Origin: JBHJGS01 sp050331575
GTDB taxonomy: Bacteria; Pseudomonadota; Alphaproteobacteria; Sphingomonadales; Rhodothalassiaceae
Direction of reading: 5' to 3'
Length of the DNA stretch: 64,000 nt
Assembly: GCA_050331575.1 (NCBI GenBank)
Contig: JBHJGS010000009.1
Location: 1 to 64,000, forward strand
This document shows, piece after piece, positions 7,463 to 18,779 of this stretch (position 1 is the first letter of the stretch; each line of letters opens with the position of its first letter). The position numbers and the translations under genes were made by a program. The notes under the pieces are model-generated. The model ran no database searches. It saw only the letters and a list, made by a program, of their open reading frames with translations, and had not been told where the DNA came from.

Positions 7463-8784
7463 TGCGCACGATTTTGATGACGCTCACGGTCTCGATCATT
7501 TTGGGGGTCGCGCCTGTCGCCGCAGCGGAACGCAAAAGCGCAGACACCTACCAGAAGATCGAATTATTGATGAACATCTTCGAGAAGGTGCGCGGCGAAT
7601 ATGTCGAAGAGGTGGATGACGGCGACGTGCTGGAAGCGGCCATCAATGGCATGCTCGCCTCGCTGGATCCCCATTCCAGCTATTTAGGCCCGGAGACATT
7701 CCGCAATATGCAAGTGCAGACCACCGGGGAATATGGCGGCCTGGGTTTGGAAGTTTCCATGGAAAACGGCGTGGTCAAGGTGATCTCGCCGTTCGATGAC
7801 AGCCCGGCGGACCGGGCCGGCATCCTGGGCGGTGACTATATCACGCATATCGAAGGCGAACCGATCCTGGGCCTGACCTTGACCGAGGCGGTCAAGCAGA
7901 TGCGTGGTCAAGTCGGCACGCCGATCACCATCACGGTCGTGCGCGAGGGCGTGGAAGAACCTTTCGACGTGGAGGTGGTGCGCGACAAGATCCGCCTGCC
8001 ATCGGTGGTGCACCGGACTGAGCGGGACAGCATCGGCTATATCCGCATCGGCGCTTTCAACGAGCAGACCACCAAGGGTTTGCGCACCGCCTTGGCCAAT
8101 CTGAAGAAAGAGCATGGGCCTCAGCTTGAAGGGCTGGTCATCGACCTGCGCAACAATCCCGGCGGTCTGTTGGATGAAGCGATCAGCGTGTCGGACATGC
8201 TGCTGGACCGTGGTGAAATCGTGTCCACGCGCGGCCGCAACCGCGGCGACACGGCCCGCTGGAATGCCAATCCCGGCGACGAAGCCGACGGCCTGCCGAT
8301 TGTCGTCCTGGTCAATGCCGCCTCGGCCTCGGCCTCGGAGATCGTGGCCGGCGCGCTGCAGGACCATAAGCGCGCCACTTTGGTTGGCGAGCGGACGTTC
8401 GGCAAGGGCACGGTACAGACGGTGATTCCGATCGGTGCAGACAGCGCCATTCGCCTGACCACGGCGCGCTACTACACCCCGTCGGGCCGGTCGATCCAAG
8501 AACGCGGGATTGAGCCGGATCATGTGGTGGAGCAAGGCGATCGCCGCCGGATCCGTCGCGAAGAAGATCTGCGCAACCATCTGCGCAATGAGGATCGTCT
8601 GGACGACACGCCCACCGCCGACGCGCTGTCGGGCGTGCTCGACGATAGCGAACCGGAGGAGGGCGCGCCGTCTGCGGCCAATGACAATGCGCCGGACGAG
8701 GATCTGCAGCTGAAGCGGGCGTTGGACTTGCTGCAGGGCATCGATGTGGCGCTCGGCGAAGTGCCGGAGGCGGCAACCAATTGA
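7462..8784 (+). CDS. ctpA: Carboxy-terminal processing protease (S41 family)
   Basis: This periplasmic serine protease degrades or trims envelope proteins from their C-termini. The 440-residue product has a signal peptide (MRTILMTLTVSIILGVAPVAAA), a PDZ domain (about 85-170) and an S41 catalytic domain with the Ser in SASASEIVAGALQ and the Lys in GERTFGKGTVQT. The ATG at 7462 is preferred over 7429 because it follows AGGAAAGG, overlaps the upstream stop and starts at the signal peptide. Pairing of an EnvC-like factor with CtpA is typical of alphaproteobacteria. Confidence 0.96.
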   Translation: MRTILMTLTVSIILGVAPVAAAERKSADTYQKIELLMNIFEKVRGEYVEEVDDGDVLEAAINGMLASLDPHSSYLGPETFRNMQVQTTGEYGGLGLEVSMENGVVKVISPFDDSPADRAGILGGDYITHIEGEPILGLTLTEAVKQMRGQVGTPITITVVREGVEEPFDVEVVRDKIRLPSVVHRTERDSIGYIRIGAFNEQTTKGLRTALANLKKEHGPQLEGLVIDLRNNPGGLLDEAISVSDMLLDRGEIVSTRGRNRGDTARWNANPGDEADGLPIVVLVNAASASASEIVAGALQDHKRATLVGERTFGKGTVQTVIPIGADSAIRLTTARYYTPSGRSIQERGIEPDHVVEQGDRRRIRREEDLRNHLRNEDRLDDTPTADALSGVLDDSEPEEGAPSAANDNAPDEDLQLKRALDLLQGIDVALGEVPEAATN

Positions 8785-8816
8785 CCGCTCCGCCGCGGTC
8801 CGGCTAAGGCGCTGGC

Positions 8817-9920
8817 ATGGCGATAGGAACCGATCAAGCAACGGCCTCCGGGGGCGGCCGGGCCTGGACACTCCTGAAATGGGCGTGGGCGGTGACCGTG
8901 GTCGCGGTTGCCGCCGCGATGGCCTACCTGCAATTCAGTTATGAGCCGGCCCGCACCACTCCGATCGAGGCGGCGCCGGCACCGGAAGCCTCCGCCATCG
9001 CCATGCCGGACGTGTCGACACCGGCACAGACGGGGCCGGAAGCGCGCTCTGAAGCGCGGGCGCAAGCGCGCGCAGAAGCCGCCCCAACGCAGACGCCGGC
9101 GCAGCGCCCGCGCGACCGTGCCGATCTTGCCGCCGATCCCCGGCTGCTGCAGGCCGGACCGTTTGGCCCTTTGCCGACCATTGCAGCCGACGGCACGCGT
9201 CCGCTGGACGTTTATGCCCAACCGGCCGCTGCCAGCGGCGGACCAATGATCGCCATCGTGCTGATGGATGTTGGCTTAGCTCAGGACTCCAGCCGTCGCG
9301 CGGTGGAAGAGGCGCCCGAACCTGTCACCCTGGCAATCTCGCCTTATGCCAGGCAGTCGCAGGATTGGGCGGATCAGGCGCGCTTGGGCGGCCATGAGGT
9401 GCTGGTTATGGTCCCGGCCGAACCGGAGACTTATCCAGAAGACGATCCCGGGCCGCACACGCTGCTGGTCGATCAGTCCAGCGCAATCAATAAGGAAAAG
9501 CTCTATTTCGTCATGAGCCGCTTTAGCGGCTATGTCGGGCTGATCAATCACATGGGCTCGCGCTTCACGACGAGCCGGGATTCGTTGCGGCCAATCTTGC
9601 AGGATCTATCGACCCGGGGTGTCATGGTTGTGGATGCGCGGACCACCCGCTTTTCCGCGGTCGGCCGGATCGCACGGGAACTCGGTGTGCCCTACGCCAT
9701 CAATAACCGAAATATCGATGAAGTGCCCGATGCTGGCGCCATCGATGACAAACTCGCCAACCTGGAAGACCTGGCCCGCAGCTATGGCGCCGTGGTCGGC
9801 ATTGGCCGCCCCTATCCCGTGACGATCGATCGGCTTCAGCGCTGGCACGATGAGCTGGCGTCGCGCGGCGTGACCCTGGTGCCGATTTCTGCCGTGGCCA
9901 GCCGGCAAGAGGTGAACTGA
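8817..9920 (+). CDS. Divergent polysaccharide deacetylase family protein (YibQ-like)
   Basis: The 367-residue product has a cytoplasmic start, one transmembrane anchor (about 20-40), a low-complexity Ala/Arg/Glu linker to about residue 105, and then a NodB-like fold of the DUF610/YibQ group (IAIVLMDVG, GHEVLVMVPAEPE, INHMGSRFT, VVDARTT). These proteins are thought to be periplasmic and linked to envelope or division functions. Substrate and activity are not established. It lies between ctpA and rppH, a conserved order. Confidence 0.88.
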   Translation: MAIGTDQATASGGGRAWTLLKWAWAVTVVAVAAAMAYLQFSYEPARTTPIEAAPAPEASAIAMPDVSTPAQTGPEARSEARAQARAEAAPTQTPAQRPRDRADLAADPRLLQAGPFGPLPTIAADGTRPLDVYAQPAAASGGPMIAIVLMDVGLAQDSSRRAVEEAPEPVTLAISPYARQSQDWADQARLGGHEVLVMVPAEPETYPEDDPGPHTLLVDQSSAINKEKLYFVMSRFSGYVGLINHMGSRFTTSRDSLRPILQDLSTRGVMVVDARTTRFSAVGRIARELGVPYAINNRNIDEVPDAGAIDDKLANLEDLARSYGAVVGIGRPYPVTIDRLQRWHDELASRGVTLVPISAVASRQEVN

Positions 9921-9925
9921 CCGGC

Positions 9926-10429
9926 GTGGCCATGGCTGTTGATCCCGCAACCCTGCCCTACCGGCCGTGTGTCGGCATGATGCTGTTGAACCGCGACGGC
10001 CTGGTGTTCACGGGCCGACGGAAGGATACCAGCATCGAGGCATGGCAGATGCCCCAGGGCGGCATTGACCCCGGCGAGGATCCCGAGCAAGCGGCTCTGC
10101 GCGAACTACGCGAGGAGGTGGGGACCGACCGGGTGCGCATCTTGGGACGGACCGCCGAGTGGCTGACCTACGATCTGCCGCCAGACCTTCTGGGCAAGGT
10201 GTGGGGCGGCCGCTATCGCGGCCAGAAACAGCTGTGGTTCGCCCTGCGCCTTCTAGGCGGTGACGAACTCATCAACATCGCCACGGACACGCCGGAATTC
10301 TGCGATTGGCGCTGGATGAGGCCGGAGATGTTGCTGGAGGCGATCGTGCCGTTCAAACGCGCCGTCTATGCCCAGGTGATCGCCGAGTTGGGCCATCTCG
10401 CCAAACCCGCCCCGGTCAGCCCCGTCTGA
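9926..10429 (+). CDS. rppH: RNA pyrophosphohydrolase (Nudix)
   Basis: RppH removes pyrophosphate from 5' ends of mRNA and so triggers decay. The 167-residue product has the Nudix box GGIDPGEDPEQAALRELREEVGT (given here by its ends GGID and REEVG, about residues 45-67) and the typical opening YRPCVGMMLLN. The GTG at 9926 follows an AAGAGG site by 13 bp. The ATG at 9932 is an equally possible start. A CTTGCGG/CCGCAAG inverted repeat (10435-10450) follows, without a T run. Confidence 0.93.
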   Translation: MAMAVDPATLPYRPCVGMMLLNRDGLVFTGRRKDTSIEAWQMPQGGIDPGEDPEQAALRELREEVGTDRVRILGRTAEWLTYDLPPDLLGKVWGGRYRGQKQLWFALRLLGGDELINIATDTPEFCDWRWMRPEMLLEAIVPFKRAVYAQVIAELGHLAKPAPVSPV

Positions 10430-10562
10430 CGCGGCTTGCGGGACCGCAAGGCGGCCTGCTCCCAGCCGCCCGGCTAGAGCGTAGCTGCGGATCAGATCCT
10501 GCACCACCCATCAGCACGGCGGCGCCGGCTGCGTCTGATCACGCAGCGATCGGCTTGCGGTC

Positions 10563-10826
10563 TCAGCCCTCGCCGTTGCGCCCGGCTGTCAGGACCATGC
10601 GCCGCGTCTCGCCGCTTGCGGCCGGAAAGTCCGCGAACATGGCATCCACCAGAATCGGGATCATCAGGCCCGTTCCCTCCAAAGCATTGCGCGAATGCGC
10701 GCGGACCACGAACACCTGTTTGCCTTCTGGATCGGTTAATTCTACCGCCAACAGCCAATCGCGGAGTGCGAAGCACAGAGCCTTGCAGTCAAGGGTTTTT
10801 CGCCTTTTAAGCGCAAGCTTTGCCAT
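10563..10826 (-). CDS. Small hypothetical protein downstream of aconitase
   Basis: An 87-residue protein beginning MAKLALKRRKTLD with no family I recognise. It is predicted soluble, without membrane segments, and mixes a basic N-terminus with a beta-rich middle (WLLAVELTDPEGKQVFVVRAHS). It starts only 6 bp after the preceding gene in the same direction, so it is probably the last gene of an acnA unit. It is supported as coding by position and balanced composition rather than by homology. Confidence 0.55.
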   Translation of the reverse strand: MAKLALKRRKTLDCKALCFALRDWLLAVELTDPEGKQVFVVRAHSRNALEGTGLMIPILVDAMFADFPAASGETRRMVLTAGRNGEG

Positions 10827-10832
10827 GACGAG

Positions 10833-11236
10833 TCAAAGGCCGGGGGAGTTGCCCTTCCCGGGTAGGATCCCGCGCCACAGGATCTGCCAGCGGCCGTTCT
10901 CCTGCACCAGCACCAGATCCTCGCCGCCATGCTCGGCCTGGTCCGCTCCGGCCAGGCGATAGCGGATGTGAAAATGCAGGCGCACCACGGCGGTGGCGCC
11001 ATGCACCAGCACGACCGGCTCGCCCATGTCGAACGCCAAGGTCACCGCGGTGTCGGCATAATCCGCATAGGCCTTCACGCAGGCGGCGCGGCCCTGCGCC
11101 AGCACCGCCCCTTGCGCCCCGATGATCACCGCATTGGCGTGGAAAAGCGGCTCCAGGCTGGCAAAATCCTGTTCCTGCCAGCCACGGTTCAGCTGCGCCA
11201 CGACCGCCTTGACCGCGGCGAGATCCTCGTCTTCGC

Positions 11237-11240
<4 letters not shown>
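10833..11240 (-). CDS. SnoaL/DUF4440-like NTF2-fold protein
   Basis: The 135-residue product resembles the SgcJ/EcaC and DUF4440 group of NTF2-like proteins: an N-terminal helix (AAVKAVVAQLNRGWQEQDFASLEPLFHANA), then the beta sheet ending in EDLVLVQENGRWQILWRG. Such proteins bind small ligands or act as cone-shaped enzymes of many kinds, so no reaction is assigned. The GTG start overlaps the acnA stop by 4 bp, implying translational coupling with aconitase. Confidence 0.75.
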
Positions 11241-13915
<2,675 letters not shown>

Positions 13916-14192
13916 GATCTGTGTCTCCTTGAGCAGGGATCCTGCCACCGGCGTGGGGCAAACGCGCGCGCTTACTTGGCCCGAAAGCGCCCAGCTTTCA
14001 AGCTAGAGCAACATCGCACCGATTGGAGTCGGGCCACGATGCCATTCGCTCCGACAGACGTGCTCGCCGTCCTAGACAGCGGGCGCCTGTCTGGATCGTT
14101 CCGCCCAGCGCGACCGCTGGTCGCAAGCGCGCAACCTGATCTGCTGCAGGTCCGTTCCTCGCACATCCGTCCTGAAACCGGAGTGAATTGTT

Positions 14193-14342
14193 ATGGAATT
14201 CCCGATCATCTTGACGCTGGCGCTGGTGACCCTGCTGACCGCGATCGGCATGGCGGCCGTTTCCGGCCGGACTGCCAAGAAGGAAGGGGAAAAGGGCGTG
14301 AAATCCAGCCTGAAGAACATTCCTGAGAAAAATCCTCGCTAA
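14193..14342 (+). CDS. Predicted 49-residue single-pass membrane protein
   Basis: A short open frame encodes MEFPIILTLALVTLLTAIGM followed by AAVSGRTAKKEGEKG and a basic tail ending PEKNPR. The first 25 residues form a convincing membrane helix and the tail is highly charged, a common layout for small bacterial membrane proteins. GGAG lies about 9 bp before the ATG. The stop overlaps the convergent tadA stop by a few bases. No family is recognised and expression is unproven. Confidence 0.55.
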   Translation: MEFPIILTLALVTLLTAIGMAAVSGRTAKKEGEKGVKSSLKNIPEKNPR

Positions 14343-14830
14343 CGCCGGTTGGCGAAAAACTGCCTTAACAGCGCCGCGGCCTCGGCCGCGCGCAAGCCTT
14401 CATAGACCTCCGGGCGGTGATGGCAGCTCGGCTGCGCGAAAAACCGCGGCCCGCTGACCACCGCCCCGCCTTTCTCATCCTCCGCGCCGAAATAAAGTCG
14501 CCGGATCCGCGCGAAGCTGATCACCGCGGCACACATCGCGCACGGTTCCAGCGTCACATAAAGATCGCAGCCGATCAGCCGCTGGCTGCCCAGGCGCTGC
14601 GCGCCCTGCCGGATCACCAGCAGCTCCGCATGGGCGCTGGGATCGGGCCCGGCCAGGGTGCGATTGCCGTCCGCGGCCAGAATGGTGCCGCGCGCATCCA
14701 CCAGCACCGCGCCCACCGGCACCTCGCCACGGTCCGCCGCGGCGCGGGCTTCGGCCAATGCCCGCGCCATGGGTTCGCTTCGGGCTATCTCTGGGCGCGG
14801 CGATCCGCTAGCTTGGGCGTTTCCGTTCAT
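14339..14830 (-). CDS. tadA: tRNA adenosine(34) deaminase
   Basis: TadA converts wobble adenosine to inosine in tRNA-Arg(ACG). The 163-residue product has the zinc and proton-shuttle motif HAE (in PSAHAELLVIRQ) and the PCAMC cysteine pair (in TLEPCAMCAAVISFARI). The ATG at 14830 was preferred to 14857 because a GGGA site precedes it and the upstream start would overlap the divergent rluB gene. Start-to-start distance to rluB is only 16 bp, so their promoters must overlap or read through neighbours. Confidence 0.95.
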   Translation of the reverse strand: MNGNAQASGSPRPEIARSEPMARALAEARAAADRGEVPVGAVLVDARGTILAADGNRTLAGPDPSAHAELLVIRQGAQRLGSQRLIGCDLYVTLEPCAMCAAVISFARIRRLYFGAEDEKGGAVVSGPRFFAQPSCHHRPEVYEGLRAAEAAALLRQFFANRR

Positions 14831-14846
14831 CCCGCCGTGATCCCTT

Positions 14847-15743
14847 ATGGCCGACACGCCTCAGCCCGAACGCATCGCCAAGGTGCTCGCCCGCGCCGGC
14901 ATCGGTTCCCGCCGCGAGATCGAGCAGATGATTGCCGACCGCCGGGTCGCCGTGAACGGCCAGGTGCTGGACACGCCGGCGACACGGATCGACACGCTGG
15001 ACGATGTCACCGTGGACGGCAAGCCCGTGGCGCCGCCGGAAGCCACGAGGCTGTGGCGCTATCACAAGCCGCGTGGGCTGGTCACCAGCCACCGCGATCC
15101 GGTCGGCCGGCCGACCGTGTTCGATGCCCTGCCCGCGGGCCTGCCCCGGCTGATATCGGTGGGGCGGCTGGACATCGACTCAGAGGGGCTCTTGTTGTTC
15201 ACCAATGACGGCGGCCTGGCACGCTGGCTGGAACTGCCGGCAACCGGCTTGCCGCGGCGCTACCGGGTGCGCGTGTTCGGCCAAGTGGAGCCCGACGCCC
15301 TGTCGGCGCTGAGGCATGGGGTGACCGTCGACGGCATCGCCTATGGCGCGATCGAGGCCAGCGTGATCCGCGCCCAGACCAGCAATGCCTGGCTCAGCGT
15401 CAGCCTGACCGAGGGCAAGAATCGCGAGGTTCGGCGGGTCATGGCGCATCTGGGCCTGCGCGTGAACCGCCTGGTCCGGGAGGCCTATGGCCCATTTACG
15501 CTGGGCCAGCTGGCCTCCGGCGCGATCGCACAGGTGCCCGTCGATCAGATGCTCAGCCTGCTGAGCGGCTATTTCTCCGCCCCGGAGACCGGGGCTGTGA
15601 CCGGCCGGGCCAAGCCGACCACATCGCGCAAGGGCTGGGCGCGGGCGCGGCCGCCCAAGGCCAAACCGCGGCCCGGGCGCCGGGCCAAGCCGGAAACGGC
15701 GCAGACGCCGCGGCCCGGTCGCGGCCGCCCGCGCAAGCGCTGA
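14847..15743 (+). CDS. rluB: 23S rRNA pseudouridine synthase RluB-type (RsuA family)
   Basis: The 298-residue product has an N-terminal S4 RNA-binding domain (RIAKVLARAGIGSRREIEQMI, residues about 10-30) and the RsuA/RluB catalytic domain with the aspartate in VGRLDIDSEGLLLFTND. The last 50 residues are rich in Arg, Lys and Pro, as often seen in RluB. It makes pseudouridine in 23S rRNA helix 89 if it behaves as RluB. The stop overlaps the rsmD start. Confidence 0.92.
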   Translation: MADTPQPERIAKVLARAGIGSRREIEQMIADRRVAVNGQVLDTPATRIDTLDDVTVDGKPVAPPEATRLWRYHKPRGLVTSHRDPVGRPTVFDALPAGLPRLISVGRLDIDSEGLLLFTNDGGLARWLELPATGLPRRYRVRVFGQVEPDALSALRHGVTVDGIAYGAIEASVIRAQTSNAWLSVSLTEGKNREVRRVMAHLGLRVNRLVREAYGPFTLGQLASGAIAQVPVDQMLSLLSGYFSAPETGAVTGRAKPTTSRKGWARARPPKAKPRPGRRAKPETAQTPRPGRGRPRKR

Positions 15744-16300
15744 TGCGCATCGTCGGGGGGCGCTGGCGCGGGCGCAGGCTCTTACCACCTGAGGATGAGA
15801 CCATCCGCCCGACCTCGGACCGCTTGCGCGAACGCGTGTTCAATATCCTCAGTCACCATGAGGAGGCGCGCCTTGACGGCGCTCTGGTGCTTGACCTGTT
15901 CGCCGGGACCGGCGCGTTGGGGCTAGAGGCCCTGTCACGCGGGGCCGCCCGGGTCGTGTTCGTTGACACCGGTGCGCAGGCGCGCCGATTGATCCAGGCC
16001 ATGATCCAGGCGCTCGGGGCGGCTGACCGGGCGACCATCCTGGCCTGTCCAGCCGACCGCCTGCCCCCGGCCGAGGCGCCGGCGGATCTGCTGTTTCTGG
16101 ACCCGCCTTATGCCCGGGATTTGGCCACGCCCGCCTTGGCCTGTGCGGTGCGGCAAGGCTGGCTGGGCCCGCAAACCCTGGCGGTGCTGGAGCAACGCAA
16201 GACCGACCGGCTGGAGCTGCCGCCGGGCCTTGAGATCCGCGACAGGCGCACCCAGGGCCTGTCCCAGATCGTGTTTCTGCGACGGATCGAGCACGGCTGA
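15743..16300 (+). CDS. rsmD: 16S rRNA (guanine966-N2)-methyltransferase
   Basis: RsmD methylates G966 of 16S rRNA in the assembled small subunit. The 185-residue product begins MRIVGGRWRGRRL, has IRPTSDRLRERVFNIL, the SAM-binding DLFAGTGALGLEALSRGA (about 50-67) and the catalytic DPPY motif (LFLDPPYARD). The start overlaps rluB (TGATG), indicating a two-gene rRNA modification operon. Confidence 0.96.
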   Translation: MRIVGGRWRGRRLLPPEDETIRPTSDRLRERVFNILSHHEEARLDGALVLDLFAGTGALGLEALSRGAARVVFVDTGAQARRLIQAMIQALGAADRATILACPADRLPPAEAPADLLFLDPPYARDLATPALACAVRQGWLGPQTLAVLEQRKTDRLELPPGLEIRDRRTQGLSQIVFLRRIEHG

Positions 16301-16333
16301 CCCCCGAACCCCGGGGGAAGCGGCTGTGGCGGG

Positions 16334-17464
16334 TCAGATATCCTGCAAGCCGGCATAGACGATGCCGGAGACGGTGAGCAGCAGCACCAGGCTGTGGCCG
16401 ATGGCGATCACGGCACTTTTCAGCACCGTCTTGATCCAGCCCTGTTGATAGGCGTGTTTCATCGCCACGATGAAATAGATCAACACCAGCAGACTCACCC
16501 AGTGACCCGGCGGCAGCGGCCCGACACCTCGCGCCCACAGCACCAGCACGATCATCAGCACGAAGACGAATGTGTGAAAGTGCAGCGAAAAGACGAGGTG
16601 GTTGAAGAAATATTGGCCGCGCCGCCGATGCAGCACGGACAATCCAACCGCCATCAACGGCAAAAGCAAGACCATGGCGCGGGGCAGCCAGGTGTTGAAG
16701 GCCCGGTTCAGGCGGGCCGGATCGTCTAACGAGCGCTGAAAACCCAGAACGAGCCGCTCCAGAAACCCGACCTGCTCGGGCAAGTGCGTTCCGGCCAGCT
16801 GTTTGTCCAGCGCGGCGCGGCACTCCGGATCATGCCGAGTGACCGCTTCCGCCGGCAGGAATAGGCGGGTCCGCACCTGACATCCACCCAAGGCAGAGAC
16901 CATGCTCTCGGCGAATTGCGCAACCTCTTCGCCCTCTTCCGGCGACAGATCCTCTGAGCCGATGGTGATGCGGGTGGACTCATCGATCTCGACGGTCCGC
17001 TCGTCCGGCTGTGTCTGGGCGCTTTCAGACGGCGGCGATGACGGCTCTGGCGGGGCGTCCTGCGCTGCGCCGGGACCCTCCACCCCGTTGGTCACCGGAT
17101 CCGCACCATTCTGATCGAGGGTGAATCCGATCAGCGCGATGTCGGTGGCGCCGAGGGTCAGAAAGAACAGCAAGGAGGTGATCAGATAAAGCCGAAGCGG
17201 CGGGGTGTAGCTTTGCCGGCGCCCCTGCACATAGCGCCGGGTCATCCGGCCTGGAAAGGCAATGAGCGTGGCCATGGTGCGCAAGGCGCGGCTCTCCAGC
17301 GAGAACACATCGTCGAGGAAATTGACCAGGAAGGTGTAAAGCGGCCGGCGCAGATCATCATCCTTCTGGCCGCAATCGGGGCAGTAGCTGCCGGTTACTG
17401 CCGCACCGCAATTCATGCAGCGTTTCAGTCTCGTGCGCTCCGCCTCAGGCGCGTTGGAAGTCAT
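16334..17464 (-). CDS. DUF3667 membrane protein with N-terminal zinc ribbon
   Basis: The 376-residue product starts with a zinc-ribbon pattern (CMNCGAAVTGSYCPDCGQ, residues about 16-33) followed by FSLESRALRTMATLIAFPGRMTRRY, the hallmark of DUF3667. One membrane segment lies near 95-115, then a long polar Pro/Ser/Glu-rich stretch (about 120-245), then three or four C-terminal helices. Function is unknown. Its start overlaps the end of astB by 20 bp, so it may be co-transcribed as the last gene of the ast operon. Confidence 0.8.
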   Translation of the reverse strand: MTSNAPEAERTRLKRCMNCGAAVTGSYCPDCGQKDDDLRRPLYTFLVNFLDDVFSLESRALRTMATLIAFPGRMTRRYVQGRRQSYTPPLRLYLITSLLFFLTLGATDIALIGFTLDQNGADPVTNGVEGPGAAQDAPPEPSSPPSESAQTQPDERTVEIDESTRITIGSEDLSPEEGEEVAQFAESMVSALGGCQVRTRLFLPAEAVTRHDPECRAALDKQLAGTHLPEQVGFLERLVLGFQRSLDDPARLNRAFNTWLPRAMVLLLPLMAVGLSVLHRRRGQYFFNHLVFSLHFHTFVFVLMIVLVLWARGVGPLPPGHWVSLLVLIYFIVAMKHAYQQGWIKTVLKSAVIAIGHSLVLLLTVSGIVYAGLQDI

Positions 17465-18779
17465 AGACCGCTCCCAAGCCCAAAAGCTGGGTCAAGGCCT
17501 CCAGGGCGGCAAAACTTTCGCACATCAACGCCGGATCGCCCAGATCCTCCGGCGCCAGGCGGTCCCGATAGTGCTGGGTGACCCACGTCTCCAGGGCGTC
17601 CAGCCGAGCCGGTGTCAACAGCACCTGCGCGCCCAAGCCATCCCGATCCTCCGCGTCCAGCAGCACGCGCAAGCGCAGACAGGCGGGGCCGCCACCGTTG
17701 CGCATGCTCTGGCGCAGATCCATCACCTCGACATGGCCGATTGGCCCGTTCGATGCCACCAGGTCATCCAAATAGCGCTTTACCGTCGGCGTCTGCGCCA
17801 CCTCCTGCGGGGTCAGCAGGGTCATGCGGTCCCTCCCGGGCAAGCTCAACAGCTGAGAGTTGAACAGATAGGAGGCGACCGCATCGGCCAAGCTCACCCG
17901 GGCGTCCGGCACCGCCACGAACACCGGCTCAAATCCCAACGGCTCGGCCGCCGCGCGGAGATCGGCATAGACCGCCTGGGTATCGGCGAAGGCGTGCTCA
18001 TGGTGAAACAGCACCCGTTCATTGGTTACGGCCACCACATCATTATGAAACGCCCCGGCATCGATGGCCGCCGGCGCCTGCTGCGCAAACACCGCGCGGG
18101 CCACGCCATGGGTCCGCGCCACGGCTTCGCTGGCCTCCCGCACCTGGCGGGCGGGATAGCGCGTCACCGGCGGTTCAAAGGCCCGCCGGCCATAGACAAA
18201 CAGGCCGATCCCCGCGGCGTCATGCGAAGCCGCCAGGCGTCCGTGATTGGCCGCCCCCTCATCGCCCAGATGCGCAGCCCCCGGCACCGGACCATGATGG
18301 GCAAAGCGGGCCGGATCGCAGAAGATCCGTTGCAACAGCCGCCCGGTCAGGGCCGCCTCCCCGGCGCGGTGAAACATCGCGCCCAGATTGGCCGGGGTGA
18401 CATGCGTGCGGCCATCATGCGTGTCCAGCCGCGGCGTGACCGTGGCGGCATTGGCGGTCCACATCGCCGAGGCGGACATCAGATTGCGCGCCAGCAGCGG
18501 ACTGGCCGCCCAAGCCGCCGCCAGCATCGCCTCGTCCGACCCGGCAAAACCCAGCGCGCGCAATGTCGCCAGCTTGGGCCGGTCATGCGGCGGCAGGACC
18601 CCCTGGATCAGGCCCAGCTCGATCAGCCGGCGCATCTTGGCCAGGCCCTGAAGCGCGGCTTGTCTGGGATTGGAGACCTGGCCGCGATTGCTGGTGGCGG
18701 CCAGATTGCCGCGCGACAGGCCGGCATAATTGTGCGTTGGCCCGACCAGGCCGTCAAAATTGACCTCCTGCCAGCTCAT
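17445..18779 (-). CDS. astB: N-succinylarginine dihydrolase
   Basis: AstB hydrolyses succinylarginine to succinylornithine, CO2 and ammonia, the second step of the arginine succinyltransferase pathway. The 444-residue product has the family start EVNFDGLVGPTHNYAGLS, the central HNDVVAVTNERVLFHHEHAF segment and the C-terminal NGGGPACLRLRV containing the nucleophile cysteine. It overlaps astD by 4 bp. Confidence 0.96.
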   Translation of the reverse strand: MSWQEVNFDGLVGPTHNYAGLSRGNLAATSNRGQVSNPRQAALQGLAKMRRLIELGLIQGVLPPHDRPKLATLRALGFAGSDEAMLAAAWAASPLLARNLMSASAMWTANAATVTPRLDTHDGRTHVTPANLGAMFHRAGEAALTGRLLQRIFCDPARFAHHGPVPGAAHLGDEGAANHGRLAASHDAAGIGLFVYGRRAFEPPVTRYPARQVREASEAVARTHGVARAVFAQQAPAAIDAGAFHNDVVAVTNERVLFHHEHAFADTQAVYADLRAAAEPLGFEPVFVAVPDARVSLADAVASYLFNSQLLSLPGRDRMTLLTPQEVAQTPTVKRYLDDLVASNGPIGHVEVMDLRQSMRNGGGPACLRLRVLLDAEDRDGLGAQVLLTPARLDALETWVTQHYRDRLAPEDLGDPALMCESFAALEALTQLLGLGAVYDFQRA

